Assembly: GCA_014843695.1 (NCBI GenBank) | Contig: CM026404.1 | Location: forward strand, 49,842,851-49,906,850 | Origin: Archivesica marissinica | Lineage: Eukaryota; Mollusca; Bivalvia; Venerida; Vesicomyidae | Direction: 5' to 3' | DNA: 64,000 bases | In this document: positions 32,932 to 44,074 of the stretch, in pieces | How the letters are laid out: each line of letters begins with the position of its first letter | Position numbering within the stretch: position 1 is the stretch's first letter | Made by a program: the position numbers and the translations under genes | Notes under the pieces: generated by a model | What the model was told of the DNA's origin: nothing | What the model saw: the letters and a program-made list of their open reading frames with translations, nothing else | The model's database searches: none

Positions 32932-34775
32932 TGGGACAGGAAACCATTAAAATGTTTGAGACAGGAAGCCATCAAGTTTTTTAACTAATAGTTTGAGACA
33001 GGAAGCCATCAAGTTTTTTAACTAATAGTTTGAGACAGGAAGCCATCAAGTTTTTTAACTAATAATTTGAGACAGGAAGCCATCAAGTTTTTTAACTAAT
33101 AGTTTGAGACGGGAAGCCATCAAGTTTTTTAACTAATAGTTTGAGATTGAAGCCATCAAGTTTTTTAACTAATAGTTTGAGACAGGAAGCCATCAAGTTT
33201 TTTAACTAATAGTTTGAGACAGGAAGCCATCATGTTTTTTAACTAATAGTTTGAGACAGGAAGCCATCAAGTTTTTTAACTAATAGTTTGAGACAGGAAG
33301 CCATCAAGTATTTGACTAATAGTTTGAGACAGGAAGCCATCAAGTTTTTTAACTAATAGTTTGAGACAGGAAGCCATCAAGTTTTTGACTAATAGTTTGA
33401 GACAGGAAGCCATCAAGTTTTTTAACTAATAGTTTGAGACAGGAAGCCATCAAGTTTTTTAACTAATAGTTTGAGACAGGAAAGCATCAAGTTTTTTAAC
33501 TAATAGTTTGAGACAGGAAGCCATCAAGTTTTTAACTAATAGTTTGAGACAGGAAGCCATCAAGTTTTTTAACTAATAGTTTTAGACAGGAAGCCATCAA
33601 GTTTTTGACTAATAGTTTGAGACAGGAAGCCATCAAGTATTTGACTAATAGTTTGAGACAGGAAGCCATCAAGTTTTTTAACTAATAGTTTGAGACAGGA
33701 AGCCATCAAGTTTTTGACTAATAGTTTGAGACAGGAAGCCATCAAGTTTTTAACTAATAGTTTGAGACAGGAAGCCATCAAGTTTTTTAACTAATAGTTT
33801 GAGACAGGAAGCCATCAAGTTTTTGACTAATAGTTTGAGACAGGAAGCCATCAAGTTTTTAACTAATAGTTTGAGACAGGAAGCCATCAAGTTTTTTAAC
33901 TAATAGTTTGAGACAGGAAGCCATCAAGTTTTTGACTAATAGTTTGAGACAGGAAGCCATCAAGTTTTTAACTAATAGTTTGAGACAGGAAGCCATCAAG
34001 TTTTTTAACTAATAGTTTGAGACAGGAAGCCATCAAGTTTTTGACTAATAGTTTGAGACAGGAAGCCATCAAGTTTTTAACTAATAGTTTGAGACAGGAA
34101 GCCATCAAGTTTTTTAACTAATAGTTTTAGACAGGAAGCCATCAAGTTTTTGACTAATAGTTTGAGACAGGAAGCCATCAAGTATTTGACTAATAGTTTG
34201 AGACAGGAAGCCATCAAGTTTTTTAACTAATAGTTTGAGACAGGAAGCCATCAAGTTTTTGACTAATAGTTTGAGACAGGAAGCCATCAAGTTTTTAACT
34301 AATAGTTTGAGACAGGAAGCCATCAAGTTTTTTAACTAATAGTTTGAGACAGGAAGCCATCAAGTTTTTGACTAATAGTTTGAGACAGGAAGCCATCAAG
34401 TTTTTAACTAATAGTTTGAGACAGGAAGCCATCAAGTTTTTAACTAATAGTTTGAGACAGGAAGCCATCAAGTTTTTAACTAATAGTTTGAGACAGGAAG
34501 CCATCAAGTTTTTAACTAATAGTTTGAGACAGGAAGCCATCAAGTTTGTTAACTAATAGTTTGAGACAGGAAGCCATCAAGTTTGTTAACTAATAGTTTG
34601 AGACAGGAAGCCATCAAGTTTTTTAACTAATAGTTTGAGACAGGAAGCCATCAAGTTTTTAACTAATAGTTTGAGACAGGAAGCCATCAAGTTTTTTAAC
34701 TAATAGTTTGAGACAGGAAGCCATCAAGTTTTTGACTAATAGTTTGAGACAGGAAGCCATCAAGTTTTTAACTAA
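32932..34775. repeat. 37/36 bp minisatellite with a 109 bp higher-order unit
   Basis: About 50 copies of AGTTTGAGACAGGAAGCCAT plus CAAGTTTTTTAACTAAT. Three unit types (TTTTTTAACT, TTTTTGACT, TTTTTAACT; 37+36+36 = 109 bp) recur in fixed order from about 33650 to 34330. The segment 33569-33781 is repeated unchanged 545 bp later at 34114-34326. It begins where the 36 bp array ends. Confidence 0.94.
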
Positions 34776-35001
34776 TAGGAAATGTTATCTTATCAAAACT
34801 AATACCATATTATCTTTATATGAACAAATACGTACCACATTATCTTTATTATATGAACAAATACATACCACATTATCTTTCTATCTATCTTTCTCACTGT
34901 ATATCAAGCATTTTTTTGTTTTTATCTCCAAGTGTTATTCTCGAGTTTCATTATTATTGCTAAAAAAAATTTATAAGTGTGTTTTCCTTCTTTTGTTTCA
35001 G

Positions 35002-35086
35002 AAATCAAGGTTACCAGTCTGGTGGCCAGTATCAGTCTCGGGACTACAACAGACACAGTCAGGGAGGTGGAGCATCCGGATATAAC
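35002..35086 (+). CDS. Gln/Gly/Tyr-rich exon of the hnRNP-like protein
   Basis: An 85 bp exon: acceptor TTCTTTTGTTTCAG (ending 35001), donor GTAAGT at 35087. Its first base completes GGA with the exon ending at 27181. It reads NQGYQSGGQYQSRDYNRH then SQGGGASGYN and ends on a codon boundary. Composition and phase agree with both neighbours. Frame 34708-35085 overlaps it out of register and is not real. Confidence 0.82.
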
Positions 35087-35384
35087 GTAAGTTACATGCA
35101 TTGTCCTGGCCATGCAGAGTTGAAACCCTTCATTAAGACAGTTATCTAAGCCTGGAACAGGAACATCTAGGGATAGAATGCACTTTACAGATACGCACTA
35201 TTTACATAACTGCGCATGCTCAGTAGGTGCGCTATCATTGTCAATAGATGACCGCCATTTTGTTTTCGCAGGAATTGAAACATGATCATTTTCTCAATAA
35301 ATACAAATATACAAACCTTATTGTTTATTTAAGCCAAATTAATGAATATTAACCAGAACGGAGAACTCATTTATATCATCAATA

Positions 35385-36165
35385 ATACATGCTTGACAAA
35401 ACTAACCCACTGATCTTTAAATCAAAATTAAATGAAATCAGAGCTAAGTATTCAGATTATATACAATATACACAGATGGATCTAAAGACGGCACCAATGT
35501 TGGCTGTGCTATCGTCAGTGACATGCATAATTTTAAATTACATATACCTGATCACACTTCTGTATTTTCAGCAGAAGTAGAGGCTATTGATTTAGCCTTG
35601 AATTTTGCTGATGAGTCATATGGTAGAAAATTTATGATCCTTTCAGACTCTTTATCAGTATTACAATGAATAGACAACATGAATATTAAAAATCTTCTTA
35701 TGCACAAGTTACTTATTAAACATACAGATATTTCATTGACTAAGCATGTTACATATTGCTGGATACCAAGTCATATTGGTATTTGTGTATACCATGCCAC
35801 TCCTTTATAAATGTTGAACACATCTTGATTGACTGTGTGGATTTAGCACTCATTTGTCAAAAATATTATACAGTTACGACAAAGAATGAGCTTTTCGACA
35901 GGTAAAAGAATCACAACTTTTCCATAAATTATAGAATTTTACTCGTTTATATACTTCTTTACAACTGACGTTTTTGTCATTACATTACAAGCTTGATAAA
36001 TTTTGTTGCAATTGACCTTTCGTCATTACATTTTTATTACATATATTTTCCAAATCTATTTTTATCAATCATGTTTACAATATACTTAACCCGGCGCGAT
36101 ATAGCCTGCCTGAACTGTGTTGATGCGGCCTGAACTGTGTTGATGCGCCATTAAACCAGTACTCA
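35385..36165 (+). pseudogene. LINE RNase H domain remnant
   Basis: After NPLIFKSKLNEIRAKYSDYI and a frameshift at about 35470 come YTDGSKDGTNVGCAIVSD, SAEVEAIDLALNFADES, ILSDSLSVLQ (then a stop), KHVTYCWIPSHIGI and, after a deletion, EHILIDCVDLALICQKYYTV. These are the RNase H motifs (D, E, D) and C-terminus of an RNase H-bearing non-LTR retrotransposon. Stops and shifts show it is dead. The tail near 36090-36165 has a duplicated CCTGAACTGTGTTGATGCG. Confidence 0.85.
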
Positions 36166-36169
36166 CTCA

Positions 36170-36765
36170 CTTGAACGTGTCATTTTCCACAAATTATTGA
36201 CATTTTAAAGTTTAATGTCAAAAGAAACTGATTAATTATAATTATTACGATGAGCCATCTATCCAATTATTGGTTAATTGCCGATAAGTGTTTTCCTGTA
36301 GTATTGTTTGCACAGACATGGTGGTACGCCTTTGATCAGGTAAATTTGTCGATTATAAGTCAGGACTTCGGTGGCATGCTTTGACATAACAAGTGAAATA
36401 CTGCCTATACATGTAGAAGGAACCAAAAAATAAATTTGATATAACGAAAAATTTGATTTAACTAAATTTGACATAAACGGATCCAGTTATATGTAAAATG
36501 ATGGTATCTGAAACAGGGCTTTGATCCAACTTCGAGATAACCTGAGATTTTTACATAACCGACTGATATACCGGATGTTTACTGTGTTTTTGTAATCTGA
36601 ACCCTAATTTTAGAGAGACACTCTGTTTCCCATGTCTCTTTTATTCTATTTCATATGTACCGGTGAAGTGCAGGTGTCCCACATCTAGTTTGTTATTTAC
36701 TCTAAGGCTGTCTATTGTTATTTTTTACTTTATCATAAATTTTAACGTAACAAAAGAAACAAATA
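36170..36765. other. Intron sequence, nothing coding
   Basis: AT-rich. At 36430-36600 degenerate TTTGATATAACGAAAAATTT-like motifs recall the TTTGACATAAC motifs at 49780-49850 and may be another old repeat. Confidence 0.4.
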
Positions 36766-36778
36766 ATAATTTGATGAA

Positions 36779-37048
36779 TGGTCCGCCTCCGTGGTCGAGT
36801 GGTTAAGGTCGCTGACTTGTATACCACTGTAACCTATCATCACTGATGGTCACGGGTTCGAGCCCCGCTCAGACCATTTCTCATTTATATGAAAAAGTTG
36901 GCAGTTTCTTACGAAGGTTGGTGCACCCAAGTACTGGTTAACCGCTGGAGCCTGCCCAGGAAAGGTGTTGTTAGGTAAACTGCCCGCCGGCGATATAGCC
37001 CAAAATGGTGCTGATGCAGGTGTAAAACCCGAAATATAATAACATAAC
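36779..37048 (+). mobile_element. SINE-A, full-length with 13 bp target-site duplication
   Basis: Head GGTCGAGTGGTTAAGG, B box GGTTCGAGCCCCG, complete body and a tail with ATAATAACATAAC. ATAATTTGATGAA flanks it at 36766-36778 and 37049-37061. It sits 61 bp upstream of the exon at 37110, just ahead of the acceptor region. Confidence 0.93.
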
Positions 37049-37109
37049 ATAATTTGATGAAGCTGAAGTAATGACATTTTTGATGAATATATGATGATTA
37101 CATTTACAG

Positions 37110-37310
37110 TATGGTGGTGGAAGTTCGTATGGTGGGTCATCTAACAACAGTGGTGGTGGCGGAGGTTCGTATGGTGGGTCATCTAACAACAGTGGTGGTG
37201 GCGGATCATATGGTGGGTCATCTAACAGTGGTGGTGGATCGCGCTATGGAGGCTCGTACTCCACATCTCAGGGTGGCGGACAAAACAGAAACCAGCAAGG
37301 AAATAACAGA
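37110..37310 (+). CDS. YGG/Ser/Asn-repeat exon of the hnRNP-like protein
   Basis: A 201 bp, phase-0 exon (67 codons): acceptor ACATTTACAG, donor GTATGT at 37311. It reads YGGGSSYGGSSNNSGGGGG, SYGGSSNNSGGGG, SYGGSSNSGGG, SRYGGSYSTSQGGG and QNRNQQGNNR. A 39 bp coding repeat (SYGGSSNNSGGGG) occurs three times with small changes. Such G/S/Y/N low-complexity tails are seen in hnRNP and FUS-like proteins and mediate weak multivalent contacts. The frame continues from 35086 and into 43113 without adjustment. The 37111-37335 and minus-strand frames here are shadows. Confidence 0.85.
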
Positions 37311-37319
37311 GTATGTTCA

Positions 37320-37520
37320 GTCTATCTTAACTTAACTAACATGGGAAGTGCACATTTCACTAGTTGATTAAACCAATGCAAAGGATGACTGTTGAAGGAT
37401 CCGCATGACAATCACCAGTACATTGTGATGCATGTATAAAGAAAGACAAATCTGAATGTCCATATAAAATGCTCCAACTTCACATACAAGCAACATAATG
37501 AACATAATGGTCTCCCCCAA
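37320..37520. other. Intron sequence, nothing recognised
   Basis: Short single-copy stretch between the donor at 37311 and the LINE remnant. Confidence 0.45.
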
Positions 37521-37804
37521 TTAAATGGTCACCTTTCTAACTCTGACTGCGCTGTCAACAATTACATATTGGCATATATTCCGGTCCCTTACCCATGTCT
37601 GTACTTGGCCCCAGCTCCATTTCTCCGCCCTCATCACTTTCGCTGCAGATGTTCTTCAAGTTTTCTTTGGTTGGCCTCTCTTCTGTCAGAAGTTAAAAAG
37701 TGAAAAATCGACAGACTGGAACCCAGGCTATATGCATCCCTGCTTCACTCCGGTCCTGATCTTGATGTCTGCTGTTAGTGCCACAGATGCCTTTAGCGCT
37801 GAAA

Positions 37805-38288
37805 TCTGTGTACAGCATCCTGATAGCCATGATGATCTTGTATAACATCCTGATAGCCATGTTGATCTTGTACAGCATCCTGATAGCCATGATGATCTTG
37901 TATAACATCCTGATAGCCATGTTGATCTTGTACAGCATCCTGATAGCCATGATGATCTTGTATAACATCCTGATAGCCATGATGATCTTGTACAGCATCC
38001 TGATAGCCATGATGATCTTGTACAGCATCCTGATAGCCATGATGATCTTGTACAGCATCCTGATAGCCATGATGATCTTGTATAACATACTGATAGCCAT
38101 GATGATCTTGTACAGCATCCTGATAGCCATGATGATCTTGTACAGCATCCTGATAGCCATGATGATCTTGTACAGCATCCTGATAGCCATGATGATCTTG
38201 TACAGCATCCTGATAGCCATGATAATCTTGTATAACATACTGATAGCCATGATGATCTTGTACAGCATCCTGATAGCCATGATGATCT
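37805..38288. repeat. 30 bp minisatellite derived from LINE RT coding sequence
   Basis: Sixteen copies of GATAGCCATGATGATCTTGT plus A(C/T)A(G/A)CATCCT. On minus each unit reads MAIRMLYKII, and both flanks carry the single-copy LINE continuation: DKIIMAIRML at the right and MLYTDFSAKG at the left. Confidence 0.93.
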
Positions 38289-38461
38289 TGTCTGCGATGC
38301 CATAGTGGGCTTATGCGCTCCACAATGCGCATCTCTTCACACTGTCGAAGGCCTTCTGAAAGTCAAGGAAGTTTGCATGGACTGTGGCATTCCGTTTGTG
38401 GCTTTGTTCTATGATCTGGCAAATGATCTGCTTTTCCTGAAACCAGCTTGATCCTTCCGCA

Positions 38462-38945
38462 GTAATTGTTCAATTCTTGTTGTAATTCTATTGAGAATGA
38501 TTCTGCTCAGTAATTGTTCAATTCTTGTTGTAATTCTATTGAGAATGATTCTGCTCAGTAATTATTCAATTCTTGTTGTAATTCTATTGAGAATGATTCT
38601 GCTCAGTAATTGTTCAATTCTTGTTGTACTTCTATTGAGAATGATTCTGCTCAGTAATTGTTCAATTCTTGTTGTAATTCTATTGAGAATGATTCTGCTC
38701 AGTAATTGTTCAATTCTTGTTGTAATTCTATTGAGAATGATTCTGCTCAGTAATTGTTCAATTCTTGTTGTAATTCTATTGAGAATGATTCTGCTCAGTA
38801 ATTGTTCAATTCTTGTTGTAATTCTATTGAGAATGATTCTGCTCAGTAATTGTTCAATTCTTGTTGTAATTCTATTGAGAATGATTCTGCTCAGTAATTG
38901 TTCAATTCTTGTTGTAATTCTATTGAGAATGATTCTGCTCAGTAT
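38462..38945. repeat. 48 bp minisatellite derived from LINE RT coding sequence
   Basis: Ten copies of a 48 bp unit, CAGTAATTGTTCAATTCTTG and onward. On minus each reads LLSRIILNRITTRIEQ, and the last copy at the left runs on into RIEQLLRKDQAGFRK. The unit is 16 codons, so the frame is kept. Confidence 0.93.
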
Positions 38946-39349
38946 CTGGCTGGTTATTGACAATAGCATTATTCCTCTCATTTGTTTGTTTGGCAATTTA
39001 ACAATGAGTCCCATCTTCCAGTCTCTGGGAGCTGTCTCTGAGGTCCTATGGTTTGGCTTAGCTGATTCATCACTGGTGTGTTGGTTGATGTAAATCCTCC
39101 TGTCAGTCGCTTGGTGATCATATACAATGTGCCCATGTCATTCTTTGCAGTTGCTAGGTTGTCTGTGTATTTCTTCTCAGCATTTGCTAATATTTTCATT
39201 TCCTTGTCTAACTTTGAATATGTGGTGTTTCTGTTTTTAGATGCTCTGACCTGGCCTGTGTCAGCTTCCCCTTTACTTCCTTCCTCTCATCAATCTTCTT
39301 CATGTGTCTGCTGATATCCATTGCTCCTTCTTTCTGCGCTGGATGCCTA

Positions 39350-42300
39350 GATATGATGTATAACATGAGATATGATGTATAACATTAGATATGATGTATA
39401 ACATGATATATGATGTATAACATGAGATATGTCGTATAACATGAGATATGATGTATAACATGATATATGATGTATAACATGAGATATGTCGTATAACATG
39501 AGATATGTCGTATAACATGAGATATGTCGTATAACATGAGATATGATGTATAACATGAGATATGTCGTATAACATGAGATATGTCGTATAACATGATATG
39601 TATGCTATATATGATGTATTGCTGAGATATGATGTATAACATGAGATATGATGTATAACATGAGATATGATGTATAACATGATATATGATGTATAACATG
39701 AGATATGTCGTATAACATGAGATATGATGTATAACATGAGATATGTCATATAACATGAGATATGTCGTATAACATGAGATATGATGTATAACATGAGATA
39801 TGTCGTATAACATGAGATATGTTGTATACTGCTAGATATGATGTATAACATGAGATATGTCGTATAACATGAGATATGTCGTATAACATGAGATATGTCG
39901 TATAACATGAGATATGTCGTATAACATGAGATATGATGTATAACATGAGATATGTTGTATAACATGAGATATGATGTATAACATGATATGTATGCTATAT
40001 ATGATGTATTGCTGAGATATGATGTATAACATGAGATATGATGTATAACATGAGATATGTCGTATAACATGATATGTATGCTATATATGATGTATTGCTG
40101 AGATATGATGTATAACATGAGATATGTCGTATAACATGAGATATGATGTATAACATGAGATATGTCGTATAACATGAGATATGTTGTATAACATGAGATA
40201 TGATGTATAACATGAGATATGTCGTATAACATGAGATATGTCGTATATGAGATATGATGTATAACCTGAGATATGATGTATAACGTGAGATATGTCGTAT
40301 AACATGATATGTATGCTATATATGATGTATTGCTGAGATATGATGTATAACATGAGATATGATGTATAACATGAGATATGTCGTATAACATGAGATATGA
40401 TGTATAACATGATATGTATGCTATATATGATGTATTGCTGAGATATGATGTATAACATGAGATGATAACATGAGATATGACGTATAACATGAGATATGAT
40501 GTATAACATGAGATATGATGTATAACATGAGATATGTCGTATAACATGAGATATGTCGTATAACATGATATGTATGCTATATATGATGTATTGCTGAGAT
40601 ATGATGTATAACATGAGATATGTCGTATAACATGAGATATGATGTATAACATGAGATATGATGTATAACATGAGATATGTATGCTGTATAACATGAGATA
40701 TGTTGTATAACATGAGATATGTTGTATAACATGAGATATGTCATGATAACATGAGATATGCGTATAACATGAGATATGATGTATAACATGATATGTATGC
40801 TATATATGATGTATTGCTGAGATATGATGTATAACATGAGATATGTCGTATAACATGAGATATGTTGTTGATATTGTATAACATGAGATATGTCGTATAA
40901 CATGAGATATGATGTATAACATGATATGTATGTATGTATAACATGAGATATGCGTATAACATGAATGATATGGTATAAATGTATTGCTGAGATATGATGT
41001 ATAACATGAGATATGTCGTATAACATGAGATATGTCGTATAACATGAGATATGTCGTATAGCATGAGATATGTCGTATAACATGAGATATGTCGTATAAC
41101 ATGAGATATGTCATATAACATGAGATATGTCGTATAACATGAGATATGATGTATAACATGAGATATGTCGTATAACATGAGATATGTCGTATAACATGAG
41201 ATATGTCGTATAACATGAGATATGAGATATGATGGTATAACATGAGATATGTCGTATAACATGAGATATGAGATATGATGTATAACATGAGATATGTCGT
41301 ATAACATGAGATATGAGATATGATGTATAACATGAGATATGTCGTATAACATGAGATATGAGATATGATGTATAACATGAGATATGTCGTATAACATGAG
41401 ATATGTCGTATAACATGAGATATGATGTATAATATGAGATATGTCGTATAACATGAGATATGATGTATAACATGAGATATGTCGTATAACATGAGATATG
41501 AGATATGATGTATAACATGAGATATGTCGTATAACATGAGATATGATGTATAACATGAGATATGTCGTATAGCATGAGATATGTCGTATAACATGAGATA
41601 TGATGTATAACATGAGATATGATGTATAACATGAGATATGATGTATAACATGAGATATGAGATATGTCGTATAACATGAGATATGTCGTATAACATGAGA
41701 TATGTCATATAACATGAGATATGTCGTATAACATGAGATATGATGTATAACATGAGATATGTCGTATAACCTGAGATATGATGTATAACATGAGATATGT
41801 CGTATAACATGAGATATGTCGTATAACATGAGATATGATGTATAACATGAGATATGTCGTATAACATGAGATATGTCGTATAACATGAGATATGTCGTAT
41901 AACATGATATGTATGCTATATATGATGTATTGCTGAGATATGATGTATAACATGAGATATGATGTATAACATGAGATATGTCGTATAACATGATATGTAT
42001 GCTATATATGATGTATTGCTGAGATATGATGTATAACCTGAGATATGACGTATAACATGAGATATGTCGTATAACATGAGATATGTCGTATAACATGAGA
42101 TATGACGTATAACATGAGATATGATGTATAACATGAGATATGTCGTATAACATGAGATATGTCGTATAACATGAGATATGATGTATAACGTGAGATATGT
42201 CGTATAACATGATATGTATGCTATATATGATGTATTGCTGAGATATGATGTATAACATGAGATATGATGTATAACATGAGATATGTCGTATAACATGAGA

Positions 42301-42690
42301 TATGTCGTATAACATGAGATATGTCGTATAACATGATATGTATGCTATATATGATGTATTGCTGAGATATGATGTATAACATGAGATATGATGTATAACA
42401 TGAGATATGTCGTATAACATGATATGTATGCTATATATGATGTATTGCTGAGATATGATGTATAACCTGAGATATGACGTATAACATGAGATATGTCGTA
42501 TAACATGAGATATGTCGTATAACATGAGATATGACGTATAACATGAGATATGATGTATAACATGAGATATGTCGTATAACATGAGATATGTCGTATAACA
42601 TGAGATATGATGTATAACGTGAGATATGTCGTATAACATGATATGTATGCTATATATGATGTATTGCTGAGATATGATGTATAAATATAT
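39350..42690. repeat. 3.3 kb 19 bp satellite with interspersed longer variants
   Basis: About 165 copies of ATGAGATATGTCGTATAAC or ATGAGATATGATGTATAAC. A longer variant containing GATATGTATGCTATATATGA and TGTATTGCTG recurs at irregular spacing. Blocks starting near 41992 and 42421 (offset about 429 bp) are near-identical. Minus frames (SHVIRHISCYTTYLMLYDI) are artefacts. It begins at the broken 5' side of the LINE remnant. Confidence 0.94.
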
Positions 42691-42724
42691 GTCGTATAAC
42701 TGAGATATGATGTATAAATATATG

Positions 42725-43062
42725 ATGTATAACTGAGATATGATGTGTATATATATGATGTATTGCTGAGATATGATGTGTATATATATGATGTATTGCT
42801 GAGATATGATGTGTATATATATGATGTATTGCTGAGATATGATGTGTATATATATGATGTATTGCTGAGATATGATGTGTATATATATGATGTATTGCTG
42901 AGATATGATGTGTATATATATGATGTATTGCTGAGATATGATGTGTATATATATGATGTATTGCTGAGATATGATGTGTATATATATGATGTATTGCTGA
43001 GATATGATGTGTATATATATGATGTATTGCTGAGATATGATGTGTATATATATGATGTAGAT
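42725..43062. repeat. 33 bp minisatellite just before the last exon
   Basis: Ten nearly perfect copies of GATGTATTGCTGAGATATGA plus TGTGTATATATAT. The unit is the long variant of the neighbouring 19 bp array, amplified alone. It ends about 50 bp before the exon at 43113. Confidence 0.93.
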
Positions 43063-43112
43063 TCTCCGTGTTGATAGATGTATATGGTATGCTGTGTATT
43101 CTGTATTTTCAG

Positions 43113-43163
43113 TATGGACAAGGCAACAGCGGGTACCCGTATCCTCCTAATTACCAGAGGTGA
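43113..43163 (+). CDS. Last coding exon of the hnRNP-like protein
   Basis: Acceptor TCTGTATTTTCAG (ending 43112). The phase-0 frame continues from 37310 as YGQGNSGYPYPPNYQR and stops at TGA (43161-43163). The terminal YPYPPNYQR is proline/tyrosine-rich, as often in hnRNP tails. The 3' untranslated region follows, with AATAAA at 43341. No other frame ends sensibly. Confidence 0.82.
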   Translation, partial: YGQGNSGYPYPPNYQR

Positions 43164-43365
43164 TAGTCAAGGTCACAGGCAGATAGTGGAAACTCAGAGC
43201 TTGCTCGTACAGTGTGGGAACCAAATGTTGTCGTAGCGACCAGTGTTATAATTATAACCTGAATAACTGAAATGTGTGAAAGATCGACAGGATTTAATGC
43301 GACAACGTATTCTATAATTTTACATTGTCGTATACGATAGAATAAAACAGATTATGTGCAGCTGA
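43164..43365 (+). other. 3' untranslated region of the hnRNP-like gene
   Basis: About 200 bp of unique sequence after the stop, ending about 20 bp past the AATAAA at 43341-43346. The exact cleavage point is not visible. Confidence 0.55.
43341..43346 (+). terminator. Polyadenylation signal AATAAA
   Basis: The first canonical signal downstream of the stop codon (178 bp after it). Confidence 0.6.
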
Positions 43366-43555
43366 AATTTTCTCGGAACATCTTTGGAAAGGTTTTCCAC
43401 ACAAACTGTTGATAAAGTCCATATCTGCTGAATGCTGGTTGGAGGAAGCAAAGCAACAAAGTATAGAAAGTGAGTTTGCAAGGCCATTTGCAGGACAAAA
43501 ATAATACAGAGAAACAGATATTGTTTTAGTTTTAACGTTGTAACATGCAATTTGA

Positions 43556-44070
43556 TTAACCCTTTCCCCCCATAGAAACACCTTGACGCCATTACCAATA
43601 CGACATATATTAACCCTTTCCCCCATAGAAACACCTTGACGCCATTACCAATACGACATACATTGACAATTTAGTAACCAAACCAATATTCATAAAATTA
43701 AGGCCAGCATCTCATGTAGTCCCAGTAATATCTATGTAGGTGGGATAGATATGGTGACTACTTATCCACTGCATGATAGCTAAATGGCTGTCGTTTGTAT
43801 GGAGATATAATAGTATATTGACCTAACTCTCTATGAAGTGGCATCCGTGGTCCAGTGGTAGAGCGTCGGATTTGGAATAGAACGGTCCCGGGTTCGATAC
43901 TCGGTCTGGCCACGTATATGTAGTGTCATTGAGCAAGGCACCGCGCACACATTGCTTAGTACTGGTTAACCACTTAGGTCGGCTAAGCCTGCCCAGGAAA
44001 ACATGTCTAGGTCCCCGCAAGGGGTTTGACATTAATGGAACATACATACATACATGAAGGAAAGGGTTAA
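43556..44070. mobile_element. TTAA-ended MITE family 3 with nested SINE and partial tandem copy
   Basis: Begins TTAACCCTTTCCCCCCATAG and ends GGAAAGGGTTAA (12 bp inverted repeat with TTAA). The first 54 bp (43556-43609) are repeated directly at 43610-43663. A SINE-D copy fills 43838-44054. No transposase. Confidence 0.7.
43838..44054 (+). mobile_element. SINE-D, tRNA-headed
   Basis: The head GTGGTCCAGTGGTAGAGCGT has the A-box pattern, with B box GGGTTCGATACTC; body CAAGGCACCGCGCACACATT; tail with GTCCCCGCAAGGGG and CATACATACATACATG. A scrap of its tail occurs reversed near 18365-18410. Confidence 0.82.
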
Positions 44071-44074
44071 TTGA

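Larger units (their letters stand above)
37530..39345 (-). pseudogene. LINE ORF2 remnant with two minisatellites inside its reverse transcriptase
   Basis: Read on minus: RRKKEQWISADT, RMKKIDERKEVKGKL and KKYTDNLATAKND (linker before the RT, 39345-38980); LLSRIILNRI then RIEQLLRKDQAGFRKSRS (RT finger region, about 38470-38420); FLDFQKAFDSV-like remains in shifted frames (about 38370); HYGIADKIIMAIRMLY (about 38300); ADIKIRTGVKQGC (about 37760); and QKRGQPKKT with MRAEKWSWGQVQTW (C-terminus, about 37690-37590). The order is that of RTE-like LINEs. Stops, frameshifts and internal deletions show it is dead, and the endonuclease is missing beyond 39345. Its coding sequence has been amplified in place into the 48 bp and 30 bp arrays. 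Confidence 0.85.

Noticed and set aside
39300..43121. Long minus frames (SHVIRHISCYTTYLMLYDI)
   Set aside because: 19 bp and 33 bp satellite readings. Only the right end of one frame (RRKKEQWISADT at 39300-39345) is real, as LINE remnant.
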